Shown piece after piece: positions 21,652-29,754 of a stretch of 32,098 nucleotides of DNA (positions within the stretch are counted from its first letter, which is position 1; each line of letters begins with the position of its first letter). Below the pieces are notes generated by a model. It ran no database searches, had not been told where the DNA came from, and was given only the letters and a program-made list of their open reading frames with translations. Source of the DNA: Actinoplanes nipponensis (lineage in GTDB: Bacteria; Actinomycetota; Actinomycetes; Mycobacteriales; Micromonosporaceae); NCBI RefSeq assembly GCF_016862275.1, contig NZ_BOMQ01000050.1:1-32098 (forward strand), given 5' to 3'. Both the position numbers and the translations under genes were made by a program.

Positions 21652-24600
21652 CGGGTCCACCGGCGCAGCGCCGGACGGATCCGGGGGCGTCGCGCCCAGA
21701 GCCGCGCCACCCGGCCGCGCCGGCGGTGCCGCAGCGACCAGCTGCCCGGACGGCCCGGCGGCAGCCGCAGCAGGTACATCGAGACGACGGCGGCGGCCAC
21801 CGTGACCGGCAGCAGGTACAGCGCGTAGCGGGCGATCCGCGCCGGGGCGTACCGGACCTCGACCGGGCCGCCGGAGGGCAGCACCCAGCCGTTCATCCAC
21901 CCCTGCAGCCGGATCTTGCGGGCGCCCTCGACGCCGGTCAGCGTCCAGCCCGGCGCGGCGGTCTCGGCCAGCGCCACCGTGGCCCGGCCGGGCGCGGTGA
22001 CGGTGCCGGAGAAGTGCGCCGGGTTGTGCCGCGTCCAGTCCACCGTGGACGGCGGGACCGGGTCGGGCCGGCGGACCAGCACGACGGACGACGGCGAGGC
22101 GACCGGCCGCAGCCGCACCCCGCGGTACTCGACCTGGGACTGCTGCTGCTCCCGGAGGTCGCGCAGGCCGTACAGGAAGAGTTTGGTCTCGACCGCCCCG
22201 GGATCGGGCGGGACGAGCGCCTCGTAGGAGGTCCAGCCCCGGTAGGCCGCGACGGTCGGCAGGGTGCGGCACAGGTCGGGCCCGCGCAGGTACAGGCAGA
22301 ACTTGGGGTTGCGCAGGGCGACGCTGCGGGCCTGCAGCGACAGCTCGTACAGCGACGCGGCCCCCACGTCGTGCGCCGAGGAGCCGATGCAGGCCAGATG
22401 GCTCACCGCCTTCAGGGTGTACGTCGTCTCGCCGTCGGCGCCGATCTGCGACTCGGCCGCCAGCCCGGCCTCCTCGCCGGTCCGGTCGTCGTAGCGGAAG
22501 CAGTCCTCCAGCGGCTCGAACGGCGCGAGCACCGAGCCGGCCGGCCCGCCGTCGACGCGCAGCTCGTGCGGGCCGGCGGCCAGGTCCACGGTCGCCTCCG
22601 GCACGGCCGGCGGCCAGACCGTCGTGGTGGTCACCGCCTCCAGCGCGTCGACCCGCAGCGCCCGGTACTCGGCCACGGTCCTGGGCCGCAGCCGCTCCCC
22701 GACGTCGGCGTGCAGGATGATCTGCAGCTCGCCGGCCCCGTCCATGGTCACGACCCGCTCGTAGGAACTCCACTCGTCGTCGAGCACCGGGCGGGCGGCC
22801 AGCTCGCAGCCCGACGCCCCGGCCTGCCACAGGCAGATCTGCGGGCGGGCGCCCTCGACGTGGCGGTACTGCAGCCGCACCCGGTAGATCCCGCCCGGCG
22901 CGCCCCCGCTGACCACCACCTTGGTGCAGGCCGCGTGGTCGCTCGCGGCGATCCGCACGGTGCGGCCGGCGGCGGCGCCGGTCACGCTCCGGGTGAGGCC
23001 CAGCGCGGCCCACGGCCGGGGCTCGTAGTTGTTGCAGTCGAAGACCGGGGAGTAGTCGGTCACGGTGACCGGCTGCCGGGCCTGCGCGAGCAGGCTCAGC
23101 GAGGTCGCGGCGCCGATCGGCACGGTCGGCGCGGCGCCCGGCCCGTCCAGCGACACGGTCCGGCCGCCGGCCCGCACGGCCAGGATCCGGCGGTCCGGCG
23201 GGACCGGCACCGACAGGTCGGGCCGGCGGGAGACCGCCCGGCCGTCCACGGTCACCACGGTGGGATCACGCAGCACCAGCCGCCGGTCCGCCGCGTCGAG
23301 CCGCGGGACGAGCACCGCCGCGGCGCGCGCCCGCTGGGCCACCGTGTACCGGCCGGCCGGCAGGTCCACGGTCGTGCGCGGCGAGCCGCTGTCGACGGCC
23401 GGGACCGGCCAGTGCACGACGTCGGGGGTGACCGCCGCCGTGTCGTCCACCTGCGGGCTCAGCGCCACGGGGGCGCTGTCCGCCCGCGCCTCGATCGCGG
23501 TCCGGGTGTCCACGGTGCCGAGCACCGCCGCGCCCGCGTCCGCCCGGGCCGGCGCGTCCAGGACCCGGTCGTACGTGCGCACCGTGGGGCTGACGCCCTC
23601 GGCGAAGGTCCACATCTGCAGCATGCCGTCGACGTCGAGGGTGGCCCCCGGCACCCGGTCCATCGCCGCGGCCAGCACCCGGTCGTCGGCGAAGTACCGG
23701 TTGGGCAGGCCGCGGACCAGGTCGTGCCGGACCACCACCCGGCCGGCCCCGATCGCGTCGAGCAGCTTCGGCACCGGGGTCAGGTCGCCGGCCAGCAGCG
23801 CGGTCTCCACGGCCCGCACGTCGGCCGAGAACCCGGCCACGTCGCCGAAGTAGCCGTCGGGCTTGGGCTGCACCACCGGGTGCTGGATGAGCAGGTTGGC
23901 GATGCTGTCCACGCCGAAGAAACCCCAGGTCGTGGGCATCTGGTAGTAGTCGTCCAACGGCAGGACCAGCACCCGGCCGGGCCGCGGATCGGCGTCGATG
24001 CGCTCGGCCAGGTCCCACCACTGCGGGGGCACCCGGACGTGGGTGGACGGCTGGGTGGGCCGCTCGTCGGGCATCACCCCGCCGGTGTAGAGCGGGTACG
24101 GGTAGGCCAGCACCAGCACCAGCGGGGCGACGGCGCCGGCGTGGACCAGCGGCCGGCGCCACCCCGGCCGCGGGAACCGGCGGCGCACCCGGCCGAGCAC
24201 ACCCTCCACCCCGATGGCCAGCATGACGCCGAACATCGCCACCAGCAGCTGGCCCAGTTTGCTCATCGGCTCGCGGAACAGCCAGAAGCCGGGGGCGTGC
24301 AGGTACAGGAAGAGGTTGAGCCGGCTCAGCGGCGGCCGCAGTCCCTTGGCCAGGAACACGAACACGATGATCAGGGCGACCAGGCCCAGGGCGGCCCGGC
24401 GCAGCCGGCGCGGCGCCACCAGCGGGGCCAGGAAGACCAGGGCGGGCAGCAGGTAGCGGATCCAGATCCACCAGGGCCGGTCCAGGTCCGCCGCGAACGG
24501 CAGGTACTGCGGGCGGAACCACGCCCAGTTGGCCACCAGCGTCACGATGTTCTGCGGCAGGTTGTTGACCTGCGACCACGACCAGTTGGTCGGGTCGGTG

Positions 24601-25397
24601 AAGGTGGCGTTGGCGGTGGCGCCGCCCCCGCCGACGAAGCTCTGGGCCAGCGGCACCAGCCAGAACGCGTTCAGGCCGAGCGCCCACGGCACGGCCGGGA
24701 CGAACCACTTCAGCAGGCGCAGGGCCGGGCCGCGGCCCAGGACCAGCGCGGCCAGCAGCGGCGTGCCGGCGACCGCCCACGCGTACGCGACGACCAGCAT
24801 CGGCGGGTTGAAGGCGAGGAACGAGGTGGGCATCAGCGCGAACCCGGCGATCGGCGCGGGGATCCGCCGGCCCTGCGCCGCCCGCATCGCGACGCCGGTG
24901 ATCAGCGCGACCACCCCCACCGAGATGATGTTCAGCGGGTTCGGCAGGCGGGTCAGGAAGAAGCCGTTGAGCAGGCCGAAGGCGCCGGCGGCGACGATCG
25001 CCGGCTCGCTGCGCACGAAGGCCCCGGCCAGGTAGGCGACCCCGAAGCCGACCAGGCCGTAGATGCAGACGTAGAACAACCACTGCGCCGAGTACTCGGT
25101 CAGCCCCACCGCCCGGCAGCACCAGATGAGCAGGAACTCGAAGCCCCGGGCCATCGTGTAGCCGGCCGAGCCGGCCCCGGTGATCTGATGGTTCCAGCTC
25201 CAGGCGGCCTCGGGGGCCCAGCCGCGGCGGATGAAGGCGCCGATGTCGCCGGCCGCGATGAACGTGCCGGTGCGGAACCACTGGCTGACGACGACGGCGT
25301 TGAGCGCCAACACGATCAGGTACGGCCGGGCGACCGGCCACGCGGCCCGGCCGAGCCGGCGCCGCGCGGAAGGGGCCCGGCCGTCCGGGTCAGTCAT
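21648..25397 (-). CDS. AftD-like GT-C membrane glycosyltransferase with two carbohydrate-binding-like domains
   Basis: A 1249-residue membrane protein resembling actinobacterial alpha-(1->3)-arabinofuranosyltransferase AftD and related GT-C proteins. About a dozen membrane segments fill the first 460 residues, with a periplasmic acidic loop (AAGDIGAFIRRGW) after the first helix, as expected for GT-C enzymes using polyprenyl-phosphate sugars. A long extracytoplasmic region follows. Within it are two related segments of about 130 residues (about 787-920 and 966-1090). Each starts Cys-x-x-Tyr, each contains SDHAAC/SHLAC and ICLWQAG/FCLYLRG cysteines and ends in EYRxxRxxxLE/RP, so they look like duplicated beta-sandwich carbohydrate-binding modules. 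One membrane helix near 1190-1208 and a basic tail close the protein. Micromonosporaceae contain arabinose and xylose, but the sugar transferred is unknown. Confidence 0.85.
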   Translation of the reverse strand: MTDPDGRAPSARRRLGRAAWPVARPYLIVLALNAVVVSQWFRTGTFIAAGDIGAFIRRGWAPEAAWSWNHQITGAGSAGYTMARGFEFLLIWCCRAVGLTEYSAQWLFYVCIYGLVGFGVAYLAGAFVRSEPAIVAAGAFGLLNGFFLTRLPNPLNIISVGVVALITGVAMRAAQGRRIPAPIAGFALMPTSFLAFNPPMLVVAYAWAVAGTPLLAALVLGRGPALRLLKWFVPAVPWALGLNAFWLVPLAQSFVGGGGATANATFTDPTNWSWSQVNNLPQNIVTLVANWAWFRPQYLPFAADLDRPWWIWIRYLLPALVFLAPLVAPRRLRRAALGLVALIIVFVFLAKGLRPPLSRLNLFLYLHAPGFWLFREPMSKLGQLLVAMFGVMLAIGVEGVLGRVRRRFPRPGWRRPLVHAGAVAPLVLVLAYPYPLYTGGVMPDERPTQPSTHVRVPPQWWDLAERIDADPRPGRVLVLPLDDYYQMPTTWGFFGVDSIANLLIQHPVVQPKPDGYFGDVAGFSADVRAVETALLAGDLTPVPKLLDAIGAGRVVVRHDLVRGLPNRYFADDRVLAAAMDRVPGATLDVDGMLQMWTFAEGVSPTVRTYDRVLDAPARADAGAAVLGTVDTRTAIEARADSAPVALSPQVDDTAAVTPDVVHWPVPAVDSGSPRTTVDLPAGRYTVAQRARAAAVLVPRLDAADRRLVLRDPTVVTVDGRAVSRRPDLSVPVPPDRRILAVRAGGRTVSLDGPGAAPTVPIGAATSLSLLAQARQPVTVTDYSPVFDCNNYEPRPWAALGLTRSVTGAAAGRTVRIAASDHAACTKVVVSGGAPGGIYRVRLQYRHVEGARPQICLWQAGASGCELAARPVLDDEWSSYERVVTMDGAGELQIILHADVGERLRPRTVAEYRALRVDALEAVTTTTVWPPAVPEATVDLAAGPHELRVDGGPAGSVLAPFEPLEDCFRYDDRTGEEAGLAAESQIGADGETTYTLKAVSHLACIGSSAHDVGAASLYELSLQARSVALRNPKFCLYLRGPDLCRTLPTVAAYRGWTSYEALVPPDPGAVETKLFLYGLRDLREQQQSQVEYRGVRLRPVASPSSVVLVRRPDPVPPSTVDWTRHNPAHFSGTVTAPGRATVALAETAAPGWTLTGVEGARKIRLQGWMNGWVLPSGGPVEVRYAPARIARYALYLLPVTVAAAVVSMYLLRLPPGRPGSWSLRHRRRGRVARLWARRPRIRPALRRWTR

Positions 25398-25689
25398 CGG
25401 AGTCCGCGCCGGCCGGCCGGTGGCGCAGCGCCACCAGCCCCAGCGGCACCGCGGACCCGGCCAGCACCAGGGCGACCAGGACGGCCGCGAAGACCAGATC
25501 GGGGTAGCCGAACGCGTGGGCGGGCCCGCAGGCCACGAAGATCGCGACCGCCAGGGCCAACGGGGGCCGCCACAGCCGTTCGGCCAGCGCCGGCCAGTCC
25601 GGGCGCCGGCGGTGCCGGGCGATCACCGATCCGGACGGCGCCGCCGCCGGCGGCGCGGCCGCCGGAGCGTCGGAGAGGTCCAGCGCCAT
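25390..25689 (-). CDS. Small two-helix membrane protein
   Basis: A 99-residue protein I do not recognise. The first 45 residues are Ala/Pro-rich then basic (IARHRRRPDW), followed by two hydrophobic helices (about 49-64 and 66-88) and an acidic tail. ATG 25689 is preceded by GGAGG; longer readings upstream are Arg-rich and unsupported. Its stop overlaps the AftD-like ATG by eight bases, so the two are translationally coupled and this is the first gene of the operon. It could be a subunit or assembly factor for the large membrane enzyme. The variant phased element lies about 95-135 bases upstream on the same strand. Confidence 0.75.
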   Translation of the reverse strand: MALDLSDAPAAAPPAAAPSGSVIARHRRRPDWPALAERLWRPPLALAVAIFVACGPAHAFGYPDLVFAAVLVALVLAGSAVPLGLVALRHRPAGADSDD

Positions 25690-25778
25690 GCCCCGGCCTC
25701 CTGCTCGGCTCCGCGCAACCGGCTTGGCCCGGCCCCGTCCCTCTCCTGATCGGCGGGGCGCCCGCGGGCTTGAGCGCC

Positions 25779-25822
25779 GCCGGTCCGGCCCGTTCCTCAA
25801 CCTCAGCTCAGGTGCCGGGCAA
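25779..25822 (-). promoter_or_regulatory. 11-bp-phased repeat element, minus-strand variant (upstream of AftD operon)
   Basis: Read on the minus strand, TTGCC starts at 25822, CTGAGC at 25811 and TTGAGG at 25800, each 11 bases apart. GCCGGAC begins at 25789 where the other copies have nGCCGA, so the last block is shifted by one base and has G for A. It lies in the 184-base divergent region and points toward the small membrane protein and AftD-like genes. It is weaker than the four plus-strand copies because it has one fewer internal block. Confidence 0.45.
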
Positions 25823-25873
25823 GGTTGGCTCGCAGCCGTTCCCCTGCCGGGCCGGATGCCGCAGTCTCAACTC

Positions 25874-26404
25874 ATGCCCAAGCCGACCGCTCGCCCCCGC
25901 CACCTGCTGACCGCCCTCGTGTCCCTGCTCGGGCTGGTCGCGGTGCTGCTGAGCGCGCCGGCGCCGGCCAGCGCGGGCGCCACCGCGCCGGACAAGCTGG
26001 TCATCACCTGGATCGACCACGGCACGCAGCTGCGGGTCGACGGCTTCGCGTACCGGGCCCGGGCGGTCGTGGACGTCCGGCTCGGCGCCACCCCGCTGCG
26101 GCAGACCCGCAGCGACGACACCGGGCGGGTCCAGGTGATCGTGCCCCAGGAGCTGATCGCCGCTGGTCAGAGCGGGGCGAGCATCGTGGTCGCCGGCCGC
26201 TCGGCCGCCGGCACCTCCCGCGTCATGATCTCGGCGGTGCCGCCGCGGGCCGCGGCCCGCGGCCCGGTCGACGTCCTGCCCTGGTCGGTCGGCGCGCTGC
26301 TGGTCGCCGGGCTGGCCCTGGGCGCCCTGTACCGCCGCCGGTCCCGCAGCGCGGGCCGCACCGCCGTGGCCCCGCTGGGCTACCGCCGCCGCCACGCCGC
26401 CTGA
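25874..26404 (+). CDS. Secreted, membrane-anchored small beta-domain protein (paralogue 2)
   Basis: A 176-residue protein, paralogous to the one at 10925. It has a signal peptide ending near APASA, an extracytoplasmic domain (DKLVITW, VVDVRLG, DDTGRVQVIVP), DVLPW just before a membrane helix (about residues 137-155), and a tail rich in Arg ending YRRRHAA. No known family was recognised and no catalytic motif is seen. ATG 25874 has no clear ribosome binding site; an in-frame ATG at 25856 is possible. It is divergent from the AftD operon and followed by the hybrid kinase gene 132 bases later. A surface or envelope-associated sensing or structural role is inferred from location only. Confidence 0.8.
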   Translation: MPKPTARPRHLLTALVSLLGLVAVLLSAPAPASAGATAPDKLVITWIDHGTQLRVDGFAYRARAVVDVRLGATPLRQTRSDDTGRVQVIVPQELIAAGQSGASIVVAGRSAAGTSRVMISAVPPRAAARGPVDVLPWSVGALLVAGLALGALYRRRSRSAGRTAVAPLGYRRRHAA

Positions 26405-26496
26405 TCCCCCACCCGCGCCGGGCCGCGGCGGACGCCGCAACCGCACGGAAACCGAACGCCGGACCGCTCCGCACCCGGCCCCGGTGATCCTCGAGC

Positions 26497-26518
26497 ACGG
26501 ACCTGCCCCCGGGTCCGT
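26497..26518 (+). promoter_or_regulatory. Inverted repeat upstream of the hybrid kinase
   Basis: ACGGACC at 26497-26503 and GGTCCGT at 26512-26518 form a perfect seven-base inverted repeat around an eight-base spacer, 18 bases before the ATG at 26537. It could be a dimeric regulator operator or an RNA hairpin in the leader. It is too close to the start to be a terminator of the preceding gene only. No phased TTGAG blocks occur here. Confidence 0.35.
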
Positions 26519-26536
26519 TCTCGGAAGGGTCTGTGG

Positions 26537-28771
26537 ATGGGATCTGCGGCGCACACGCTCGTCGAGGCGATTGCCGGCCCTGCCGCGATCGTCGATCAGG
26601 ACGGTCAGGTCCTACTGGCCAACCGGCTCTGGTCCGGTCCGGAAGGTGGCGGCTACCCACCCGAGGGCGCCTGGCTCGCCGCCGGCGCCGGCGCCGGCCC
26701 GTGCCCGGGCCACCACCAGCTGCTGGCGGCCGTACGGCGGATGACCCCCAACGCCGAGCCCACCGTGCTCGACTGCCGGTGCGACCCGGACGTCCCCGCC
26801 ACCGTACGGGTCGCGCACCTGGAGAGCGACTACGGACCGCACCGGCGGCTCATCACCGTGCGGACCGCGGCCGAACCGGGCGGCGGCGCCGGGCCGGGCG
26901 CCACGAACGACGCCAAGTCGCAGTTCCTGGCCCTGCTCGGCCACGAGATCCGGACCCCGGTCACCACCGTGGTCGCCACCGTGGACCTGCTGCGCGCCCA
27001 GCCGATGCCGCAGGACGTCCGGGAGATCGTCGACAGCGTGCACCGCTCGGTGCACGGTCTCAAGACCCTGGCCGACGACCTGCTGGACCTGGCCCGGCTG
27101 GAGACCGGCGAGCTGCGCGTGCGGCAGGAGCCGGTGGACCTGCGCGCGGTGCTGGAGGCCGTCGTCGAGCCGCTGCAGCAGCAGGCCCGGCGCAAGAGCA
27201 TCCTGCTGCTGTCCGCGCCGGCTCCCGACCTGCCGGCCACGCTGCTGGGTGACCCCGACCGGCTGCGCCAGGTGCTCACCGCGGTGGTCGGCAACGGGGT
27301 CAAGTTCACCGAGGCCGGCGAGGTCGTCGTGACCGCGGCGCCCGACGGCGACGACGCGTACCTGATCGTCGTCTCCGACACCGGGCCCGGCATCGCCGAC
27401 CCCGACCGCACGCGGATCTTCGCGCCGTTCGTGCAGGCCGACTCCTCGGCGTCGCGCCGGCACGAGGGCGCCGGGCTCGGCCTGGCCCTGGCCTCGCGCC
27501 TGGTGACGGCCATGAGCGGAACGCTGGACGTACGGTCCCAGCCGGGCGCGGGGGCCGAGTTCCTCATCCGCCTGCCGCTGCGGGCCGCCCCGCAGCAGCC
27601 GCCGCCGTCCACGCCGCCGCTGCACCGCCGCCGGGTCGCGGTCGTGGCCCCCTCGCCGCGCTCGAGCCTGGCGCTGTCCTGGCAACTGCGCAGCGCGGGC
27701 GCCGAGCCGGTGCCGATGCTGCTCGCCGAGGTCACCGCCCGGACGGCGGAGGTCGACATGGTGCTGTGGTGCGACGACGCGCACGACCCCGAGGCGGTGG
27801 TCCGGGCCGACGCGATCGGCGCGGCCCTGGGCCCGGAGGGGCGGTCGCTGATGATCAGCACCAGCGACCCGCGGACCGGCGTCGTGCGCAAGCCCGGCGT
27901 CCTGACCGCTCCCCTGCTGCTGCGCCGGCTCGTGGCCGCGCTGAACCAGGAACGGACCGGAGTGCGCGGCGCGCCCGTCACGGTGCCGCCGCTGGGCCCC
28001 GGACGGGTCCTGCTGGCCGAGGACAACGACGTCAACCGGACCGTGTTCCGCCGCATGATCGAGCTGCTCGGCATCGAGTGCGACACCGTGCCCGACGGCG
28101 GCGCCGCCGTCGACGCCGCGCTCGGCGGCACCCGGTACGACGTGGTGCTGATGGACCTGCAGATGCCCCGGACCGACGGGCTGGAGGCGACCCGGCGCAT
28201 CCGAGCGGCCGGCGCGACCACGCCGATCCTGGCGCTGACCGCGACAGCCCTGCACGGCGACCGGGAACGCTGCCTCGAGGCCGGGATGGACGGGCACCTG
28301 AGCAAGCCCATCACGCTGCCGGAGCTGCGGGCCGCGCTGGAGCCGTACCTGGCCCCCGCCCCGGAGCCGGAGGCCGCCACCGGGCCGGCGCCGGACGACC
28401 GGCCCGGCCTGGACCGGCTGCGCGAGCTGGAGGAGCAGCTGGACGACCGGGCGCTGGTGGTGACCACGGTCAACACCTTCCTCGCCCAGCTCGACGGTCG
28501 CCGCACGGCGATGACCGAGGCGCTGCGGACCCGTGACCACGACGCGTTGCGGGCCGTCGCGCACACGCTCAAGTCGTCCAGCGCGCTGCTGGGCGCCGAC
28601 CCGCTCGCCGAGGCCTGCGCCCTGGTGGAGCGCAGCGTCACCGCCGGCAGCACCGAGACGGAACTGACCGCGCTGGTCGCGGGCGTGCAGGACGCCGTGG
28701 TCGGGGCGACCCGGCTGATGGCGGGCTACCTCGCCGCTGAGGAAAGGACCGAATGTGCCGCACAACGCTGA
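26537..28771 (+). CDS. Cytoplasmic hybrid histidine kinase (kinase, pseudo-receiver, receiver, HPt)
   Basis: A 744-residue soluble sensor kinase with a full internal phosphorelay. In order: a small PAS-like N terminus (1-110), HisKA with His136 (LLGHEIRTP), HATPase_c with Asn253 (VVGNGVKF) and glycine boxes DTGPGI and GAGLGL, a receiver-like segment at about 365-470 lacking the acidic pair and phospho-Asp signature (probably a pseudo-receiver), a true receiver at 488-605 with Glu495-Asp496, Asp540 (LMDLQMP) and Lys590, and a C-terminal HPt with His676 (AHTLKSSSALLGA). No membrane helix is present, so it senses a cytoplasmic signal. GGAAGGG precedes ATG 26537. It overlaps the next kinase gene by 17 bases. 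Its HPt could pass phosphate to another receiver, such as the orphan at 10165; this is speculative. Confidence 0.93.
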   Translation: MGSAAHTLVEAIAGPAAIVDQDGQVLLANRLWSGPEGGGYPPEGAWLAAGAGAGPCPGHHQLLAAVRRMTPNAEPTVLDCRCDPDVPATVRVAHLESDYGPHRRLITVRTAAEPGGGAGPGATNDAKSQFLALLGHEIRTPVTTVVATVDLLRAQPMPQDVREIVDSVHRSVHGLKTLADDLLDLARLETGELRVRQEPVDLRAVLEAVVEPLQQQARRKSILLLSAPAPDLPATLLGDPDRLRQVLTAVVGNGVKFTEAGEVVVTAAPDGDDAYLIVVSDTGPGIADPDRTRIFAPFVQADSSASRRHEGAGLGLALASRLVTAMSGTLDVRSQPGAGAEFLIRLPLRAAPQQPPPSTPPLHRRRVAVVAPSPRSSLALSWQLRSAGAEPVPMLLAEVTARTAEVDMVLWCDDAHDPEAVVRADAIGAALGPEGRSLMISTSDPRTGVVRKPGVLTAPLLLRRLVAALNQERTGVRGAPVTVPPLGPGRVLLAEDNDVNRTVFRRMIELLGIECDTVPDGGAAVDAALGGTRYDVVLMDLQMPRTDGLEATRRIRAAGATTPILALTATALHGDRERCLEAGMDGHLSKPITLPELRAALEPYLAPAPEPEAATGPAPDDRPGLDRLRELEEQLDDRALVVTTVNTFLAQLDGRRTAMTEALRTRDHDALRAVAHTLKSSSALLGADPLAEACALVERSVTAGSTETELTALVAGVQDAVVGATRLMAGYLAAEERTECAAQR

Positions 28772-29648
28772 AGCCCCGGCCCCGGCCGGCGCACCCGGCG
28801 CGGCGGACGACGTGTACGCCGAGCTGGCCCGCCAGCGCCGGCGCAACGCCGAGCTGGAACGCACGGTCCACGAGCTGACCCGCTCGGTGCGCGACCTGGA
28901 GGCCTTCTCCTGGGAGATCAGCCATGACCTCAAGGCCCCGCTGGTCGCCGTCGGCGGGTACGCCCAGCTGCTGACCCACCTCGACGTCGGCTGGCCGCGG
29001 CCGGCCGGGTACGACGAGTTCGTCGAGGAGATCAACCGGGGCACCGACCGGATGCGGCGGCTGATCGACGACGTGCTCGCGTACTCGACGGTGCGCGGCG
29101 CGCCGCTGCGCCGGACGACCATCGACCTGGGCGCCCTCGTCGACGACGTGGTGGCCGACCAGGCCGCCGACGCGTCGCTGCGCGGCGGCCGGCCGCTGCC
29201 GCACATCACCCGCGACGACCTGCCGGCGGTCCACGGCGACCACGGCATGCTGCGCCGGTTGTTCGAGAACCTGCTGGGCAACGCGGTCAAGTACGTCCGG
29301 CCGGGCGAGACGGCCCGGGTGCACGTGACCGCGCGGGCCGGCGACGACGGCGTCGTGCACATCGAGGTGACCGACGCCGGTGTCGGCATCCCGGAGGGCC
29401 AGCACGAGGCGATCTTCGACGAGCTGCACCGGGCCCATCCGGACGCGTACGCGGGCACGGGCCTGGGCCTGGCCATCTGCCGCCGGATCGTGCAGCGCCT
29501 GGGCGGCGCCATCGGCGCCGATCCACGGTTCCGCGGGGGCGCCCGGATCTGGTTCACGCTGTCCGCCGTGTCCGCCGAGGACGGGCCCGGCCCGACCGCG
29601 CCCCGCGAGACCGGGCCCGTCCCGGTCGCGGCCGAGCTCGCCTCGTGA
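28755..29648 (+). CDS. Soluble histidine kinase
   Basis: A 297-residue histidine kinase without membrane segments or a recognised sensor domain. Residues about 18-50 are a charged coiled coil (ELARQRRRNAELERTVHELTRSV), followed by HisKA with His57 (WEISHDLKAPL) and HATPase_c with LLGNAVKYV, DAGVGIP and GTGLGLAICRRI. This resembles the kinase module of phytochrome-like or PAS-less kinases. GTG 28755 follows AAAGGA and lies inside the end of the hybrid kinase gene (17-base overlap), so they are co-transcribed and probably work together. With no partner receiver beside it, its target may be the hybrid kinase receiver or the orphan regulator. Confidence 0.92.
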   Translation: MPHNAEAPAPAGAPGAADDVYAELARQRRRNAELERTVHELTRSVRDLEAFSWEISHDLKAPLVAVGGYAQLLTHLDVGWPRPAGYDEFVEEINRGTDRMRRLIDDVLAYSTVRGAPLRRTTIDLGALVDDVVADQAADASLRGGRPLPHITRDDLPAVHGDHGMLRRLFENLLGNAVKYVRPGETARVHVTARAGDDGVVHIEVTDAGVGIPEGQHEAIFDELHRAHPDAYAGTGLGLAICRRIVQRLGGAIGADPRFRGGARIWFTLSAVSAEDGPGPTAPRETGPVPVAAELAS

Positions 29649-29668
29649 GCCCGCCGCCCCCGGCAGTC

Positions 29669-29723
29669 CTGACCGTGTCGAGAGACCCCCTTGAGGTCGG
29701 CTTGAGACTGCCCGCCGATGAGA
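29669..29723 (+). promoter_or_regulatory. 11-bp-phased repeat element, copy 4 (upstream of Ig-repeat protein)
   Basis: Blocks at 11-base steps: CTGACC at 29669, GAGAGA at 29680, TTGAGG at 29691, TTGAGA at 29702 and CGCCGATGAG at 29713. Unlike copies 1-3, the G of GCCGA is 41 bases from the ATG, and a ribosome binding site (AAGAGG) lies between, so this transcript would have a normal leader. The downstream gene encodes an unrelated surface protein, which supports a shared regulator. Confidence 0.58.
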
Positions 29724-29754
29724 GTGCCGCACACCCGAACCGAGAAGAGGCCTG

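Noticed and set aside
26405..26460. GC-rich inverted sequences after the gene ending at 26404 as a terminator
   Set aside because: Only a five-base stem could be formed, too weak to call in this base composition.
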